DNA of 64,000 bases from contig NZ_JAENIJ010000020.1 of the NCBI RefSeq assembly GCF_016595435.1, forward strand, positions 30,957 to 94,956. The letters run 5' to 3'. Below, piece after piece: positions 35,289 through 44,220 of this stretch (position 1 is its first letter; every line of letters begins with the position of its first letter). The translations under genes were made by a program, and so were the position numbers. This stretch comes from Luteolibacter pohnpeiensis. Its GTDB lineage: Bacteria; Verrucomicrobiota; Verrucomicrobiia; Verrucomicrobiales; Akkermansiaceae. The notes under the pieces were generated by a model. The model did not search any database and was not told the origin of the DNA. It saw only the letters and a program-made list of their open reading frames with translations.

Positions 35289-37946
35289 ATGCAGCAAAAA
35301 CCAAACTGCCATCGCCTGTTCCTAGCGCGAATATCGGAGATCACACGCTGCCTTGCCAACACCTTGAATAAACAACAACTCGCCTCCAAGATCTGGGAAT
35401 CGGCCAATCAGATGCGGTCGAAAATCGAAGCCAACGAATACAAAGACTACATCCTCGGCTTTATTTTCTACAAATACCTCTCTGACAAATTGGTCCGCTT
35501 TGCGAAGAGCGAAGACTTCACTGATCAAAATCTGCACGATCTTTCGGAGGACGATCCCGAGATCGTCGAGCACATCAAAAGCCAGATCGGTTACTTCATT
35601 GCTTACCCGCACCTCTTTTCCACTTGGATCGAAAATAAAGGGGATTTCGACGTCTCCCACGTCCGCGATGCTTTGTCCGCCTTCAGCCGCCTCATCCATC
35701 CGAACCACAAGCGGCTCTTCGAGGGCATTTTCAAAACCCTGGAAACTGGCCTGAGCAAGCTGGGCGATACCGCCGCACGGCAGACCAAGGCCATCAGCGA
35801 TCTCATCCAGCTCATCAAGGACATCCCCATGGATGGTCGGCAAGGTTATGACGTGCTCGGCTTCATTTACGAGTATCTCATCGGCATGTTTGCCGCCAAT
35901 GCTGGCAAAAAGGCGGGCGAGTTCTACACCCCGCACGAGGTTTCCGTGCTCATGTCGGAGATCATCGCGCACCACCTGCACGACCGCGATACCATCGAGA
36001 TTTACGATTCCACCAGTGGCTCCGGCTCGCTGCTGCTGAATATCGGCCGCTCCATCGCCAAGCACATGGCGAATCAGGACAACGTCAAATACTACGCTCA
36101 GGAGCTAAAGGAGAACACCTACAACCTCACCCGCATGAACCTCGTCATGCGCGGCATCCTCCCCACAAACATCGTCACGCGAAATGCCGATACGCTGGAG
36201 GATGACTGGCCGTTCTTCGATGACAGGGACCCCGTCAATACCTACAACCCGCTTTACCTCGACGCGGTTGTTTCGAATCCCCCTTACTCCCAGAAGTGGG
36301 ACCCCGAGCACAAGGAAAACGACGCCCGTTTCTCCCGCTTCGGCCTCGCGCCCAAGTCAAAGGCTGACTACGCCTTTCTCCTGCACGATCTTTACCACCT
36401 GAAGCCGAACGGCATCATGGCCATCGTCCTGCCGCACGGCGTGCTGTTCCGGGGAGGTGAAGAGGGCGAGATTCGGAAAAACCTGATCGAGAACGACCAC
36501 CTCGAGACCATCATCGGCCTGCCGCCGAATATCTTCTTCGGCACCGGCATCCCCACCATCATCCTCGTGCTCCGCCAGCGGCGCGCGGCGAGCGATGTCC
36601 TGATCGTGGACGCCTCCAAGGGCTTCGCCAAGGAAGGAAAAAACAACAAGCTCCGCGCCTCCGATATCAAAAAGATCGCGGACACCGTGACCGCCCGGGC
36701 CACCGTGCCGGGCTACAGCCGCCTCGTCCCCAAGACCGAGGTGCAGGAAAATGACTACAATCTCAATATCCCTCGCTACGTGGATTCCTCCGAGCCTGCG
36801 GAAAGCTGGGACCTCTATGCTTCCATGTTCGGCGGCATCCCGGTGAGCGAGCTGGATTCACTGCGGGAATTTTGGGATGCCTTCCCCGGATTGCGCTCCG
36901 CCCTTTTTACTGACAATGGCACGCCTTACGTGGAGCCACAGGTGCCTGACCTCGCTACCGCCACCCGCGACCACACTGAGGTGCGGGCTTTCGTGGATCG
37001 TTTCGCCGCTGCCCTGGCTGATTTTACGCCCTGGTTGCGCGGTGCGTTGCTGAAGCCGATGCTTACGCTCATGATTCCCCGGCAGGAGGCGGTGCTTAGC
37101 GAGGCGCTATTTGCCCGGCTGGAGCCGCTGCCGCTCATCGACCGATACGAGGCATACCAAATCCTCGATGATCACTGGCAACCCATCGCCATTGATCTGG
37201 AAATCATCCAGACCGAGGGCTTCGATGCCTGCCGCGTGGTGGAGCCGATTCTAGTGGAGAAAACGAGCAAGGGCGTGAAGGCCGAGGTGCAGGATGGCTG
37301 GAAAGGCCGCATCCTGCCCTTTGATCTAGTCCAGCAGGTCCATCATCAGGCCGGCCTGGAAGCACTCCGTGAAAAGCAAACCCGTCTCAGCGAAATTGCT
37401 GCCTCCATCGAGGAAACGCTCGAGAGCTTCAGCGAAGAGGAAAAGACCAATGACACCGTTAACGACGAGGGCGACAAGTTCGCCGCCGCCGCAGTGGCCA
37501 GGGAAGCGAAAACACTGCAGGCCGAGGCGAAGAAGTCCGGCAAGTTCGATTCCGAATCTTACGAGGCGAAAATCATTCAAGTCGCCGCATGGCTGGCCGA
37601 AGAGAAAACCCTCAAGGCTGCGATCAAAAAGGATGCCGCCGCCCTTCACCTGCAGACCAAAGACATCATCAAAGGCCTGAGTGACGAACAGGTGCTCGAG
37701 CTCCTCGAACGCAAATGGATCGCGCCGTTTAGCGAAGCGCTGCATTGCCTGCCCGGACAGCGGATTGAGATGCTCATTGGAAAGCTGGAAGCCCTCGCGG
37801 AAAAGTATCGGATCACCTACGCCGACAACGCCCGCGAGATTCAGCAGGCAGAAACCGCGCTGGCGGGCATGATCGAGGAACTGGATGGCAATGAGTTCGA
37901 CCTCAAAGGCCTCGCCGAGTTGAAAACCTTACTAGCGGGGAACTGA
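35289..37946 (+). CDS. hsdM: Type I restriction-modification system methyltransferase subunit
   Basis: An N6-adenine methyltransferase that, with HsdS, methylates the recognition site and, with HsdR, restricts unmodified DNA. The N-terminal HsdM helical domain begins near QQLASKIWESANQMRSKIEA. The SAM-binding block is GEFYTPHEVSVLMSE with DSTSGSGSLLLNIG, and the catalytic NPPY lies near residue 330 in VVSNPPYSQKWD. At 885 residues it is much longer than the usual 500-550; residues from about 600 form a long helical, Lys/Glu-rich extension. The start is uncertain: the ATG at 35289 adds 25 residues before the family match, and a TTG at 35364 starts exactly at it. hsdS follows with no gap. Confidence 0.95.
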   Translation: MQQKPNCHRLFLARISEITRCLANTLNKQQLASKIWESANQMRSKIEANEYKDYILGFIFYKYLSDKLVRFAKSEDFTDQNLHDLSEDDPEIVEHIKSQIGYFIAYPHLFSTWIENKGDFDVSHVRDALSAFSRLIHPNHKRLFEGIFKTLETGLSKLGDTAARQTKAISDLIQLIKDIPMDGRQGYDVLGFIYEYLIGMFAANAGKKAGEFYTPHEVSVLMSEIIAHHLHDRDTIEIYDSTSGSGSLLLNIGRSIAKHMANQDNVKYYAQELKENTYNLTRMNLVMRGILPTNIVTRNADTLEDDWPFFDDRDPVNTYNPLYLDAVVSNPPYSQKWDPEHKENDARFSRFGLAPKSKADYAFLLHDLYHLKPNGIMAIVLPHGVLFRGGEEGEIRKNLIENDHLETIIGLPPNIFFGTGIPTIILVLRQRRAASDVLIVDASKGFAKEGKNNKLRASDIKKIADTVTARATVPGYSRLVPKTEVQENDYNLNIPRYVDSSEPAESWDLYASMFGGIPVSELDSLREFWDAFPGLRSALFTDNGTPYVEPQVPDLATATRDHTEVRAFVDRFAAALADFTPWLRGALLKPMLTLMIPRQEAVLSEALFARLEPLPLIDRYEAYQILDDHWQPIAIDLEIIQTEGFDACRVVEPILVEKTSKGVKAEVQDGWKGRILPFDLVQQVHHQAGLEALREKQTRLSEIAASIEETLESFSEEEKTNDTVNDEGDKFAAAAVAREAKTLQAEAKKSGKFDSESYEAKIIQVAAWLAEEKTLKAAIKKDAAALHLQTKDIIKGLSDEQVLELLERKWIAPFSEALHCLPGQRIEMLIGKLEALAEKYRITYADNAREIQQAETALAGMIEELDGNEFDLKGLAELKTLLAGN

Positions 37947-39125
37947 ATGGGAAAGGAATGCAACAGCAAGGTGCCGAGGATCCGCTTCAAGGGGTTCGAG
38001 GGGGAGTGGGACGAGGTGTCACTTGAGGGACTGTTTCCGATTACCTCGGCGGCGCGTGTTCACAAGCATGAGTGGACTCAATCGGGCGTGCCATTCTTCC
38101 GTTCAAGCGATGTGGTTTCGGCGTTCAAAGGCGAGAAGAATGCAAAAGCGTTCATCTCTCACGACCTTTATGAAAAGCTCTCCGCGAAAGTTGGTCGTAT
38201 TAAAGCGGGCGACGTCTTGGTCACTGGCGGCGGCTCGATTGGAGTGCCTTATCTGGTCGAGAACGACGATCCGCTGTATTTTAAAGACGCCGACCTTCTC
38301 TGGTTCAAAGTGCGCGGCTCAATAGATAGTCACTACCTACACACGTATCTGGGTGCTCAGCCCTTCCGGAAACACCTTCAAAGCATCAGTCATATCGGCA
38401 CGATTGCGCACTACACCGTTGAGCAGGCAAAAGCCACTCCGATTACAGTCTCGAAAGTTACAGCCGAACAAACCCAAATCGGCGGGTATTTCCGGGAGGT
38501 GGATCGGCTGATTGGGCTGCAACAGCGGAAGCATGACAAGCTGGTGACGCTGAAAAAAGCGATGCTCCAAAAGATGTTCCCCCAACCCGGCACCACCACC
38601 CCCGAAATCCGCTTCAAAGGCTTCGAGGGGGAGTGGGAGGAGAAGAAGTTGGGGGAGATCATTGATCTCGGTAGTGGACGTGATTACAAACATCTCTCGG
38701 CGGGGAACATACCAGTTTACGGAACGGGAGGATACATGCTCAGTGTGAACGAGGCGCTTTCATCTATCAGTGATGCAATTGGAATTGGACGAAAAGGAAC
38801 GATCGATAAGCCCTATATTTTGAAGGCCCCATTTTGGACGGTAGATACGTTATTCTATGCAATCCCGAGATTTGGAAACGATCTCGATTTCGTGTTTTGT
38901 ATCTTTCAAGGAATGGACTGGAAGAAAAAGAATGAGGCAACGGGAGTTCCAAGCCTCTCGAAAGTTGCGATCAACGAGATCGGGGTGGTCTCACCAAGCC
39001 CAGCCGAACAACAAAAAATCGGCCGCTACTTCCGCACGCTGGACGAGCTGATTTCCAAACACGCCATTCAGCTTCGAAAGCTCAAGCAGCTCAAATCCGC
39101 CTGCCTGGAGAGAATGTTTGTCTAA
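37947..39125 (+). CDS. hsdS: Type I restriction-modification specificity subunit
   Basis: A 392-residue HsdS with two target recognition domains that read the two halves of a bipartite DNA site. The halves start with closely repeated sequences: RIRFKGFEGEWDEVSLEGLF at residue 10 and a copy (IRFKGFEGEWEEKKLGEII) near residue 215. Each domain ends in a conserved helix: EQTQIGGYFREVDRLIGLQQ for the first and EQQKIGRYFRTLDELISKH for the second. The internal repeat is typical of type I S subunits and allows domain swapping by recombination. The ATG directly follows the hsdM stop. Confidence 0.94.
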   Translation: MGKECNSKVPRIRFKGFEGEWDEVSLEGLFPITSAARVHKHEWTQSGVPFFRSSDVVSAFKGEKNAKAFISHDLYEKLSAKVGRIKAGDVLVTGGGSIGVPYLVENDDPLYFKDADLLWFKVRGSIDSHYLHTYLGAQPFRKHLQSISHIGTIAHYTVEQAKATPITVSKVTAEQTQIGGYFREVDRLIGLQQRKHDKLVTLKKAMLQKMFPQPGTTTPEIRFKGFEGEWEEKKLGEIIDLGSGRDYKHLSAGNIPVYGTGGYMLSVNEALSSISDAIGIGRKGTIDKPYILKAPFWTVDTLFYAIPRFGNDLDFVFCIFQGMDWKKKNEATGVPSLSKVAINEIGVVSPSPAEQQKIGRYFRTLDELISKHAIQLRKLKQLKSACLERMFV

Positions 39126-39143
39126 GCGCCGCGCCCATCACCC

Positions 39144-42100
39144 ATGACCACCTTTGCCAAAGAATCCGACTTTGAAGCTGCCGTGATCCACGAGCTGCGC
39201 CAGCGCGGTTGGGGCGAACTGCCCGTGCTGAAGAACCCAACCGAGGCGGACCTGCTGGAGAACTGGCGAAAAATCCTCTTTGAGAACAATCCCGGCAAGG
39301 ACCGGCTAAATGAAGTGCCGCTGACGGACACGGAGATGCAGCAGATCCTGGAGCAGATCACCGCGCTCCGCACGCCCCTGCGGCTCAATGGCTTCATCAA
39401 TGGCAAGACGGTCGCCATCACCCGTGACAACCCGAAGGATAAGCTGCACTGCGGCAAGGAGGTGAGTCTTAAAATCTTCGATCGTCACGAGATCGCCGCC
39501 GGGCAGAGCCGCTATCAGATCGTGCAGCAGCCACGATACGCCCGTGGCGGGCAATTGCTCAATGATCGGCGGGGAGACCTTATCCTGCTCATCAATGGCA
39601 TGCCCGTCATCCACATCGAGCTGAAGAAGAGCGGGGTTCCCGTGAGCCAAGCTTACAACCAGATCCAGACCTACGCCCGCGAGGGGATTTTCAGCAGGCT
39701 GTTTTCGCTCATTCAGATCTTCGTGGCCATGACGCCGACCGAGGCGCGCTACTTTGCCAATCCGGGACCGGATGGAGTATTTAACCATGACTACGCCTTT
39801 CAATGGGCAGACTTTAACAATGAACCCATCAAGGACTGGAAAATCTTCACCTCCAGTCTGCTTTCGATTCCGACGGCGCATCAGCTGATCGGCTCCTATA
39901 CGGTGGCAGATGAGTCTGACGGCGTGCTCAAGGTGATGCGGAGTTATCAATACTACGCCGCGCATGCCATCTCCGATAAGGTGGCAAAGACGGATTGGAA
40001 AAACCCGAGCCGCCTTGGGGGATACATCTGGCACACCACTGGATCGGGCAAGACGATGACGAGTTTCAAGTCCGCCCAGCTCATCGCGAATTCCAAGGAT
40101 GCGGATAAGGTGGTGTTCCTGCTTGATCGCATCGAGCTGGGAACCCAGACGCTGCAGGCCTACCGGAACTTTGCCGGTGATAGCAATGAGGTGCAGGCCA
40201 CGGAACACACCGGAGTGCTGGTGAAGAAGCTCAAGAGCAATGCCCCGGCGGATACCTTGATCGTGACGTCGATCCAGAAGATGAGCCGACTGAAGGATGA
40301 GGAGGATGGCATGAAAGGTGATGATCTGCTCAAGATCCGGGCCAAACGCATCGTCTTCATCGTCGATGAATGCCATCGCTCAACCTTTGGCGACATGCTC
40401 GGCGACATTAAGAAGAGCTTCAAAGGCGCGATTCTTTTTGGTTTCAGCGGGACGCCGATTCACGAAGAAAACGAGAAGAAGGACAATGCAACGACCGATG
40501 TGTTCGGCGATGAGCTGCACCGATACAGCATCGCGGACGGCATCCGGGACAAGAACGTGCTGGGCTTCGATCCCTATCAGGTGCTGACCTACCGTGACCG
40601 CGATCTGCGCCAGGCAGTGGCACTGGATCGGGCTAGAGCGAGCACGCCTCAGGAAGCCTTGGCAGATCCGGATCGCAAAAAGATTTTCAACCGCTACATG
40701 CAGGAAGTGCCGATGGCGGGGAGCCGGGATGACAGGGGCGTGTATCAGAAAGGCATTGAGGACTATCTTCTCAATAGCCAATACCGCCGCAGCGAGCACC
40801 AGAATGCAGTCGTTCAGGACATTGCCCGGAATTGGACAACCTTGAGCCAGGATAACAAGTTTCACGCCATCTTCGGCACCCACAGCATCGTCGAGGCGAT
40901 CCTTTACTATCGGTTGTTGAAGTCTGAGTTCCCCGAACTGAAGGTCACAGCGCTGTTCGACCCGCATCTGGACAATGATGACGATGACGACGAGCGCACG
41001 GCTTTTAAATCCGAAGGATTGGTCGAGGTTCTGGAGGACTACAATGCGAGATATGGGCAAAGGTTTGACCTCGGGAGTCACAGTCTTTTCAAGAAAGACA
41101 TTGCAGCCCGGTTAGCGCACAAGCGCCCCTACACCCGCATCGAGATGGAGCGGGAGAAGCAGCTCGATCTGTTGATTGTAGTCGATCAGATGCTGACGGG
41201 GTTTGACTCGAAGTGGGTAAACACGCTTTATCTCGATAAGGTGCTGACCTATGAAAATGTCATTCAGGCCTTCTCCCGGACGAACCGTCTCTTTGGTCCA
41301 GATAAACCGTTTGGCACGATCCGCTACTATCGCAAGCCGCATACCATGAAACGGAATATCGCAGCTGCAGTGAAACTGTATTCCGGCGATAAACCGATCG
41401 GCCTGTTTGTGGACCGGCTGCCAGAGAACCTGGAGCGCATGAATGCTGCATTTGTGGAGATCACGAACATCTTTTCCACCGCAGGGGTAGAGGACTTTAG
41501 AAAGTTGCCAGACGATGTCACGGAGCGAGCGGCGTTTGCGAGGCAGTTCCAGGAATTTAGCTGCATTCTGGAAGCGGCGAAGATCCAAGGTTTTGATTGG
41601 GAGCAGGCCGTTTACGAGTTTGAGGAACCGCAGGTGCGCTCCGTTGAACTGGCGATTACGCGGCAGCAGTATATCACGCTCCTGCAACGCTACAAAGAGC
41701 TGGGCAGCAGCGCAGGTGGGGGTGATGAGTCGATGCCGTTTGAGATCGATAGCCACATCACGGAGATCGATACTGGCAAGATTGATACGGATTACATGAA
41801 TTCACGATTCAAGAAATACCTCAAAGTCTTGCAGAGTGGAGGCGATGAGGAGGCTCGTGAAAATACTCTAATCGAATTGCAGCGAACGTTCTCCACGCTC
41901 TCGCAGGAAGAGCAAAAGCTCGCTGAGATTCTATTGCGGGACATTCAGCGTGGGGATGTGCAGCTTGATCCCGATAAAAGCTTTCGGGAATATCTGACCG
42001 ACTACCAGGCCCGGGTAAAAGCGGCGGAAGTGAGAACCATCGTCACGCATCTCGGCGTTGATGAGAAGAAGCTGCTCGCCTTGATGAACTCCCACGTCAC

Positions 42101-42314
42101 GGATGCGAATTTAAATGAGTATGGTCGCTTCGATGATCTCCGGGAAACGGTCGATAAACAAAAGGCAAAAGCTTATTTCGAGGCAGTGGCAGGCAAGTCA
42201 ATGCCGCCCCATCGAGTGAATATCAAAGCCACGGATTTGTTGCGGAGATTTATCCTTAAGGGCGGTTTGGCGCTCGGTGAAGGTGAAGCCTTGGCGGACG
42301 AGTGGACGAAGTAG
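39144..42314 (+). CDS. hsdR: Type I restriction endonuclease / translocase subunit
   Basis: A 1056-residue HsdR with N-terminal nuclease and SF2 motor. The PD-(D/E)XK nuclease is seen as RRGDLILLINGMPVIHIELK near residues 145-160. Motor motifs: Walker A IWHTTGSGKTMTSF near 298, the DEAD-type VDECHRSTFGDML near 408, GFSGTPIHEEN, and QMLTGFDSKWVNTLYLDK with AFSRTNRLF in the second RecA domain. A helical C-terminal region of about 250 residues probably docks on HsdM. It starts 18 bp after hsdS. The enzyme cuts DNA that lacks the host methylation after translocating. Confidence 0.95.
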   Translation: MTTFAKESDFEAAVIHELRQRGWGELPVLKNPTEADLLENWRKILFENNPGKDRLNEVPLTDTEMQQILEQITALRTPLRLNGFINGKTVAITRDNPKDKLHCGKEVSLKIFDRHEIAAGQSRYQIVQQPRYARGGQLLNDRRGDLILLINGMPVIHIELKKSGVPVSQAYNQIQTYAREGIFSRLFSLIQIFVAMTPTEARYFANPGPDGVFNHDYAFQWADFNNEPIKDWKIFTSSLLSIPTAHQLIGSYTVADESDGVLKVMRSYQYYAAHAISDKVAKTDWKNPSRLGGYIWHTTGSGKTMTSFKSAQLIANSKDADKVVFLLDRIELGTQTLQAYRNFAGDSNEVQATEHTGVLVKKLKSNAPADTLIVTSIQKMSRLKDEEDGMKGDDLLKIRAKRIVFIVDECHRSTFGDMLGDIKKSFKGAILFGFSGTPIHEENEKKDNATTDVFGDELHRYSIADGIRDKNVLGFDPYQVLTYRDRDLRQAVALDRARASTPQEALADPDRKKIFNRYMQEVPMAGSRDDRGVYQKGIEDYLLNSQYRRSEHQNAVVQDIARNWTTLSQDNKFHAIFGTHSIVEAILYYRLLKSEFPELKVTALFDPHLDNDDDDDERTAFKSEGLVEVLEDYNARYGQRFDLGSHSLFKKDIAARLAHKRPYTRIEMEREKQLDLLIVVDQMLTGFDSKWVNTLYLDKVLTYENVIQAFSRTNRLFGPDKPFGTIRYYRKPHTMKRNIAAAVKLYSGDKPIGLFVDRLPENLERMNAAFVEITNIFSTAGVEDFRKLPDDVTERAAFARQFQEFSCILEAAKIQGFDWEQAVYEFEEPQVRSVELAITRQQYITLLQRYKELGSSAGGGDESMPFEIDSHITEIDTGKIDTDYMNSRFKKYLKVLQSGGDEEARENTLIELQRTFSTLSQEEQKLAEILLRDIQRGDVQLDPDKSFREYLTDYQARVKAAEVRTIVTHLGVDEKKLLALMNSHVTDANLNEYGRFDDLRETVDKQKAKAYFEAVAGKSMPPHRVNIKATDLLRRFILKGGLALGEGEALADEWTK

Positions 42315-42338
42315 AAACAAGCGAACGCAATTCAATCC

Positions 42339-43220
42339 ATGAATCACGGGAAACAACTCCGGCTCTTTTTGCCTGACGGATCGGCCTCGGGGCCGCGCTA
42401 TTATGAATTGGTGAACTGGACCGGGCAGGCGGTGTTGATGCCGGTGAGTCGCATCAAGGATTTGGTATCCGGAGAGTGGCCGGAGTTTGAGCGGCCGGGC
42501 GTTTACTTGGTGCGCGGGGAATCCCAGGAGGGGCACCATTGCGCCTACATCGGGGAGAGCGAAAACGTCGCCAAACGGGTGCAGGGGCATCCTGCGACTT
42601 TGGGGTTTGATGTGACGGAGCTGCTTTTGTTTTCGAGCAAGGATGATAATCTCACCAAGTCTCACGTGCTCTGGCTGGAGAGCGCCTTGATCGAGCTGGC
42701 GACCTATGCGAAGCGCATCAAGCTGACGAATTCGACGGCACCCATCACCAAGGCGCTATCAAAGGCAGAACTGGCGACGATGTTGGAATTTCTCGAAAAC
42801 CTCAAGCTGGTGGCGCAAACGGCGGGCTTTCATTTTTTGGAACGAGCCAAGGTGCGGAGCACGGGGGCGGTTCCAGTGGCACAATTCTATATCCAAAAGC
42901 AGAAGCAGGATCTCAAGGCTCAGGCGATGCAGAGCGATGAGGGGTTTGTGATTCTTGCTGGCTCGCGGGCGTCGGGAAAGGTGACGGAGACTTTGGGGAA
43001 AGGTTATGCCTTGCAGCGGGAGGAATTGATCGAGCAAGGGGTGATGAAGCTGGAGCCGGATGGGAATTATGTTTTTACCTCGGATGCTTTGTTTACCTCA
43101 CCCAGTGCGGCGGCGGCGATTGTTTCCGGTTATCCAAGTTCCGGCCCGGCGATGTGGAAGGACGAGCGAGGTGTGAGTTTGGGGGAGTTGCTGGAGCGGT
43201 CCAAGGGCAGCGAGGTGTAA
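42339..43220 (+). CDS. GIY-YIG nuclease family protein with DUF4357
   Basis: A 293-residue protein. The GIY-YIG-like region is PGVYLVRGESQEGHHCAYIG followed by ESENVAKRVQGH, then the helix with HVLWLESALIELA; the GIY tripeptide is replaced by GVY and YIG is kept. The C-terminal DUF4357 domain includes SDEGFVILAGSRASGKVTET and YVFTSDALFTSPSAAAAIVSG. This combination recurs in bacteria near restriction genes. It starts 24 bp after hsdR, so it is likely part of the same transcript and may have an accessory nuclease or sensing role. Its activity is inferred. Confidence 0.87.
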   Translation: MNHGKQLRLFLPDGSASGPRYYELVNWTGQAVLMPVSRIKDLVSGEWPEFERPGVYLVRGESQEGHHCAYIGESENVAKRVQGHPATLGFDVTELLLFSSKDDNLTKSHVLWLESALIELATYAKRIKLTNSTAPITKALSKAELATMLEFLENLKLVAQTAGFHFLERAKVRSTGAVPVAQFYIQKQKQDLKAQAMQSDEGFVILAGSRASGKVTETLGKGYALQREELIEQGVMKLEPDGNYVFTSDALFTSPSAAAAIVSGYPSSGPAMWKDERGVSLGELLERSKGSEV

Positions 43221-43247
43221 CTTCCAACTGAATGTATTCGAGATCCG

Positions 43248-44159
43248 ATGAAGCTGGGAATGATCGTGGGTGTGGTTTGGATCGGTGCGGCGCTTGGGCT
43301 GATCCATTTTGGCTTTAAGAGGATGTTTGCCCGTGAGAGGGCGAAGAGTCGGGCGCCGTTTACGGAGAAGATGCTGCGGCCGGCAGGGGAATCGTTGCGG
43401 TTGAAGATCGAGAACTTGGTCGAGGAGATGATGGATATGGCTCTGCGATTCGCTGTGACGATGGTCGCTACGGGGTGGTTGATCATGCTTTTCAGCTCGC
43501 AGATCTGGTGGGTGAATGGATTGATTTGGTCTTTCTTCATGCTTTTGGGTGGTGGCATGATGTGGCGGAGTTGGCGGAAGTTGGCGAAGCTGCGGACGGA
43601 CTTGCGGAATTGCCGCTTGGGGTTCCATGGGGAGCGGTATGTGGCGGAGAAACTTTCGATGCTGCAGGCACAGGGGTATCGGGTTTTCCACGATTTCATC
43701 TTCGACATGAAGCCGGGCGGGGAGGCGACGACGTTTAACATCGATCACATCGTGGTGGGGCCGACGGGGGTGTTCGCGGTGGAGACGAAGGCGTGGCGGA
43801 AGCCAAATGGGGAGCTGCCGGATGGAAATCAAAGCCACAAGCTGAAGGTGAGTGGGGACACGATCCAATTGCCGGACGGGAAGCCGCATCGAAAGGCGAC
43901 GGCGCAGGCGAAGCGGAACGCGGATGAGTTTTCGAAGTGGTTGGCGGGATCGTCGGCGCGGGCCGTGAAGGTGGTCCCGGTGGTGGCGATGCCAGGGTGG
44001 TATGTGACGGATGATGGAACGAGCAGCGTGGCGGTTTTGAGCGGAAGCCCGATTGGCAAGCGGTTGCCATCGCTGGGTGTGGCGGGGGCTTTATCGGTGG
44101 CGGAGGTGGAAAGGATTGCAGATCGGATCGAGGCGCATTCGCGGAATGTGGAGTTGTAG
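43248..44159 (+). CDS. NERD-domain membrane protein
   Basis: A 303-residue protein with one N-terminal helix (residues 4-23), two more near 65-105, and a C-terminal NERD domain. The domain shows GFHGERYVAEKLSMLQAQGY, then NIDHIVVGPTGVFAVETKAW, the pattern of a nuclease-related endonuclease-like fold (D...ExK). NERD proteins are often found with DNA-processing genes. It starts 27 bp after the GIY-YIG gene and is the fifth gene of the hsd operon. GGA-loop hairpins follow at once. Confidence 0.87.
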   Translation: MKLGMIVGVVWIGAALGLIHFGFKRMFARERAKSRAPFTEKMLRPAGESLRLKIENLVEEMMDMALRFAVTMVATGWLIMLFSSQIWWVNGLIWSFFMLLGGGMMWRSWRKLAKLRTDLRNCRLGFHGERYVAEKLSMLQAQGYRVFHDFIFDMKPGGEATTFNIDHIVVGPTGVFAVETKAWRKPNGELPDGNQSHKLKVSGDTIQLPDGKPHRKATAQAKRNADEFSKWLAGSSARAVKVVPVVAMPGWYVTDDGTSSVAVLSGSPIGKRLPSLGVAGALSVAEVERIADRIEAHSRNVEL

Positions 44160-44174
44160 AGATTGGGGAGGATT

Positions 44175-44220
44175 GCAGGGGCGGGACGCCCCTGCCACGG
44201 CCTGCGGCGGGACGCCGCAG
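44175..44220. terminator. Two GGA-loop hairpins after the restriction operon
   Basis: GCAGGGGCG-GGA-CGCCCCTGC (44175-44195, 9-bp stem) and CTGCGGCG-GGA-CGCCGCAG (44202-44220, 8-bp stem) are perfect hairpins with a three-base loop, directly after the NERD gene. No T-run follows, but they may still stop transcription. The same hairpin type starts clusters B and C, and its right arm lies next to the transposase at 51542. Confidence 0.65.
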
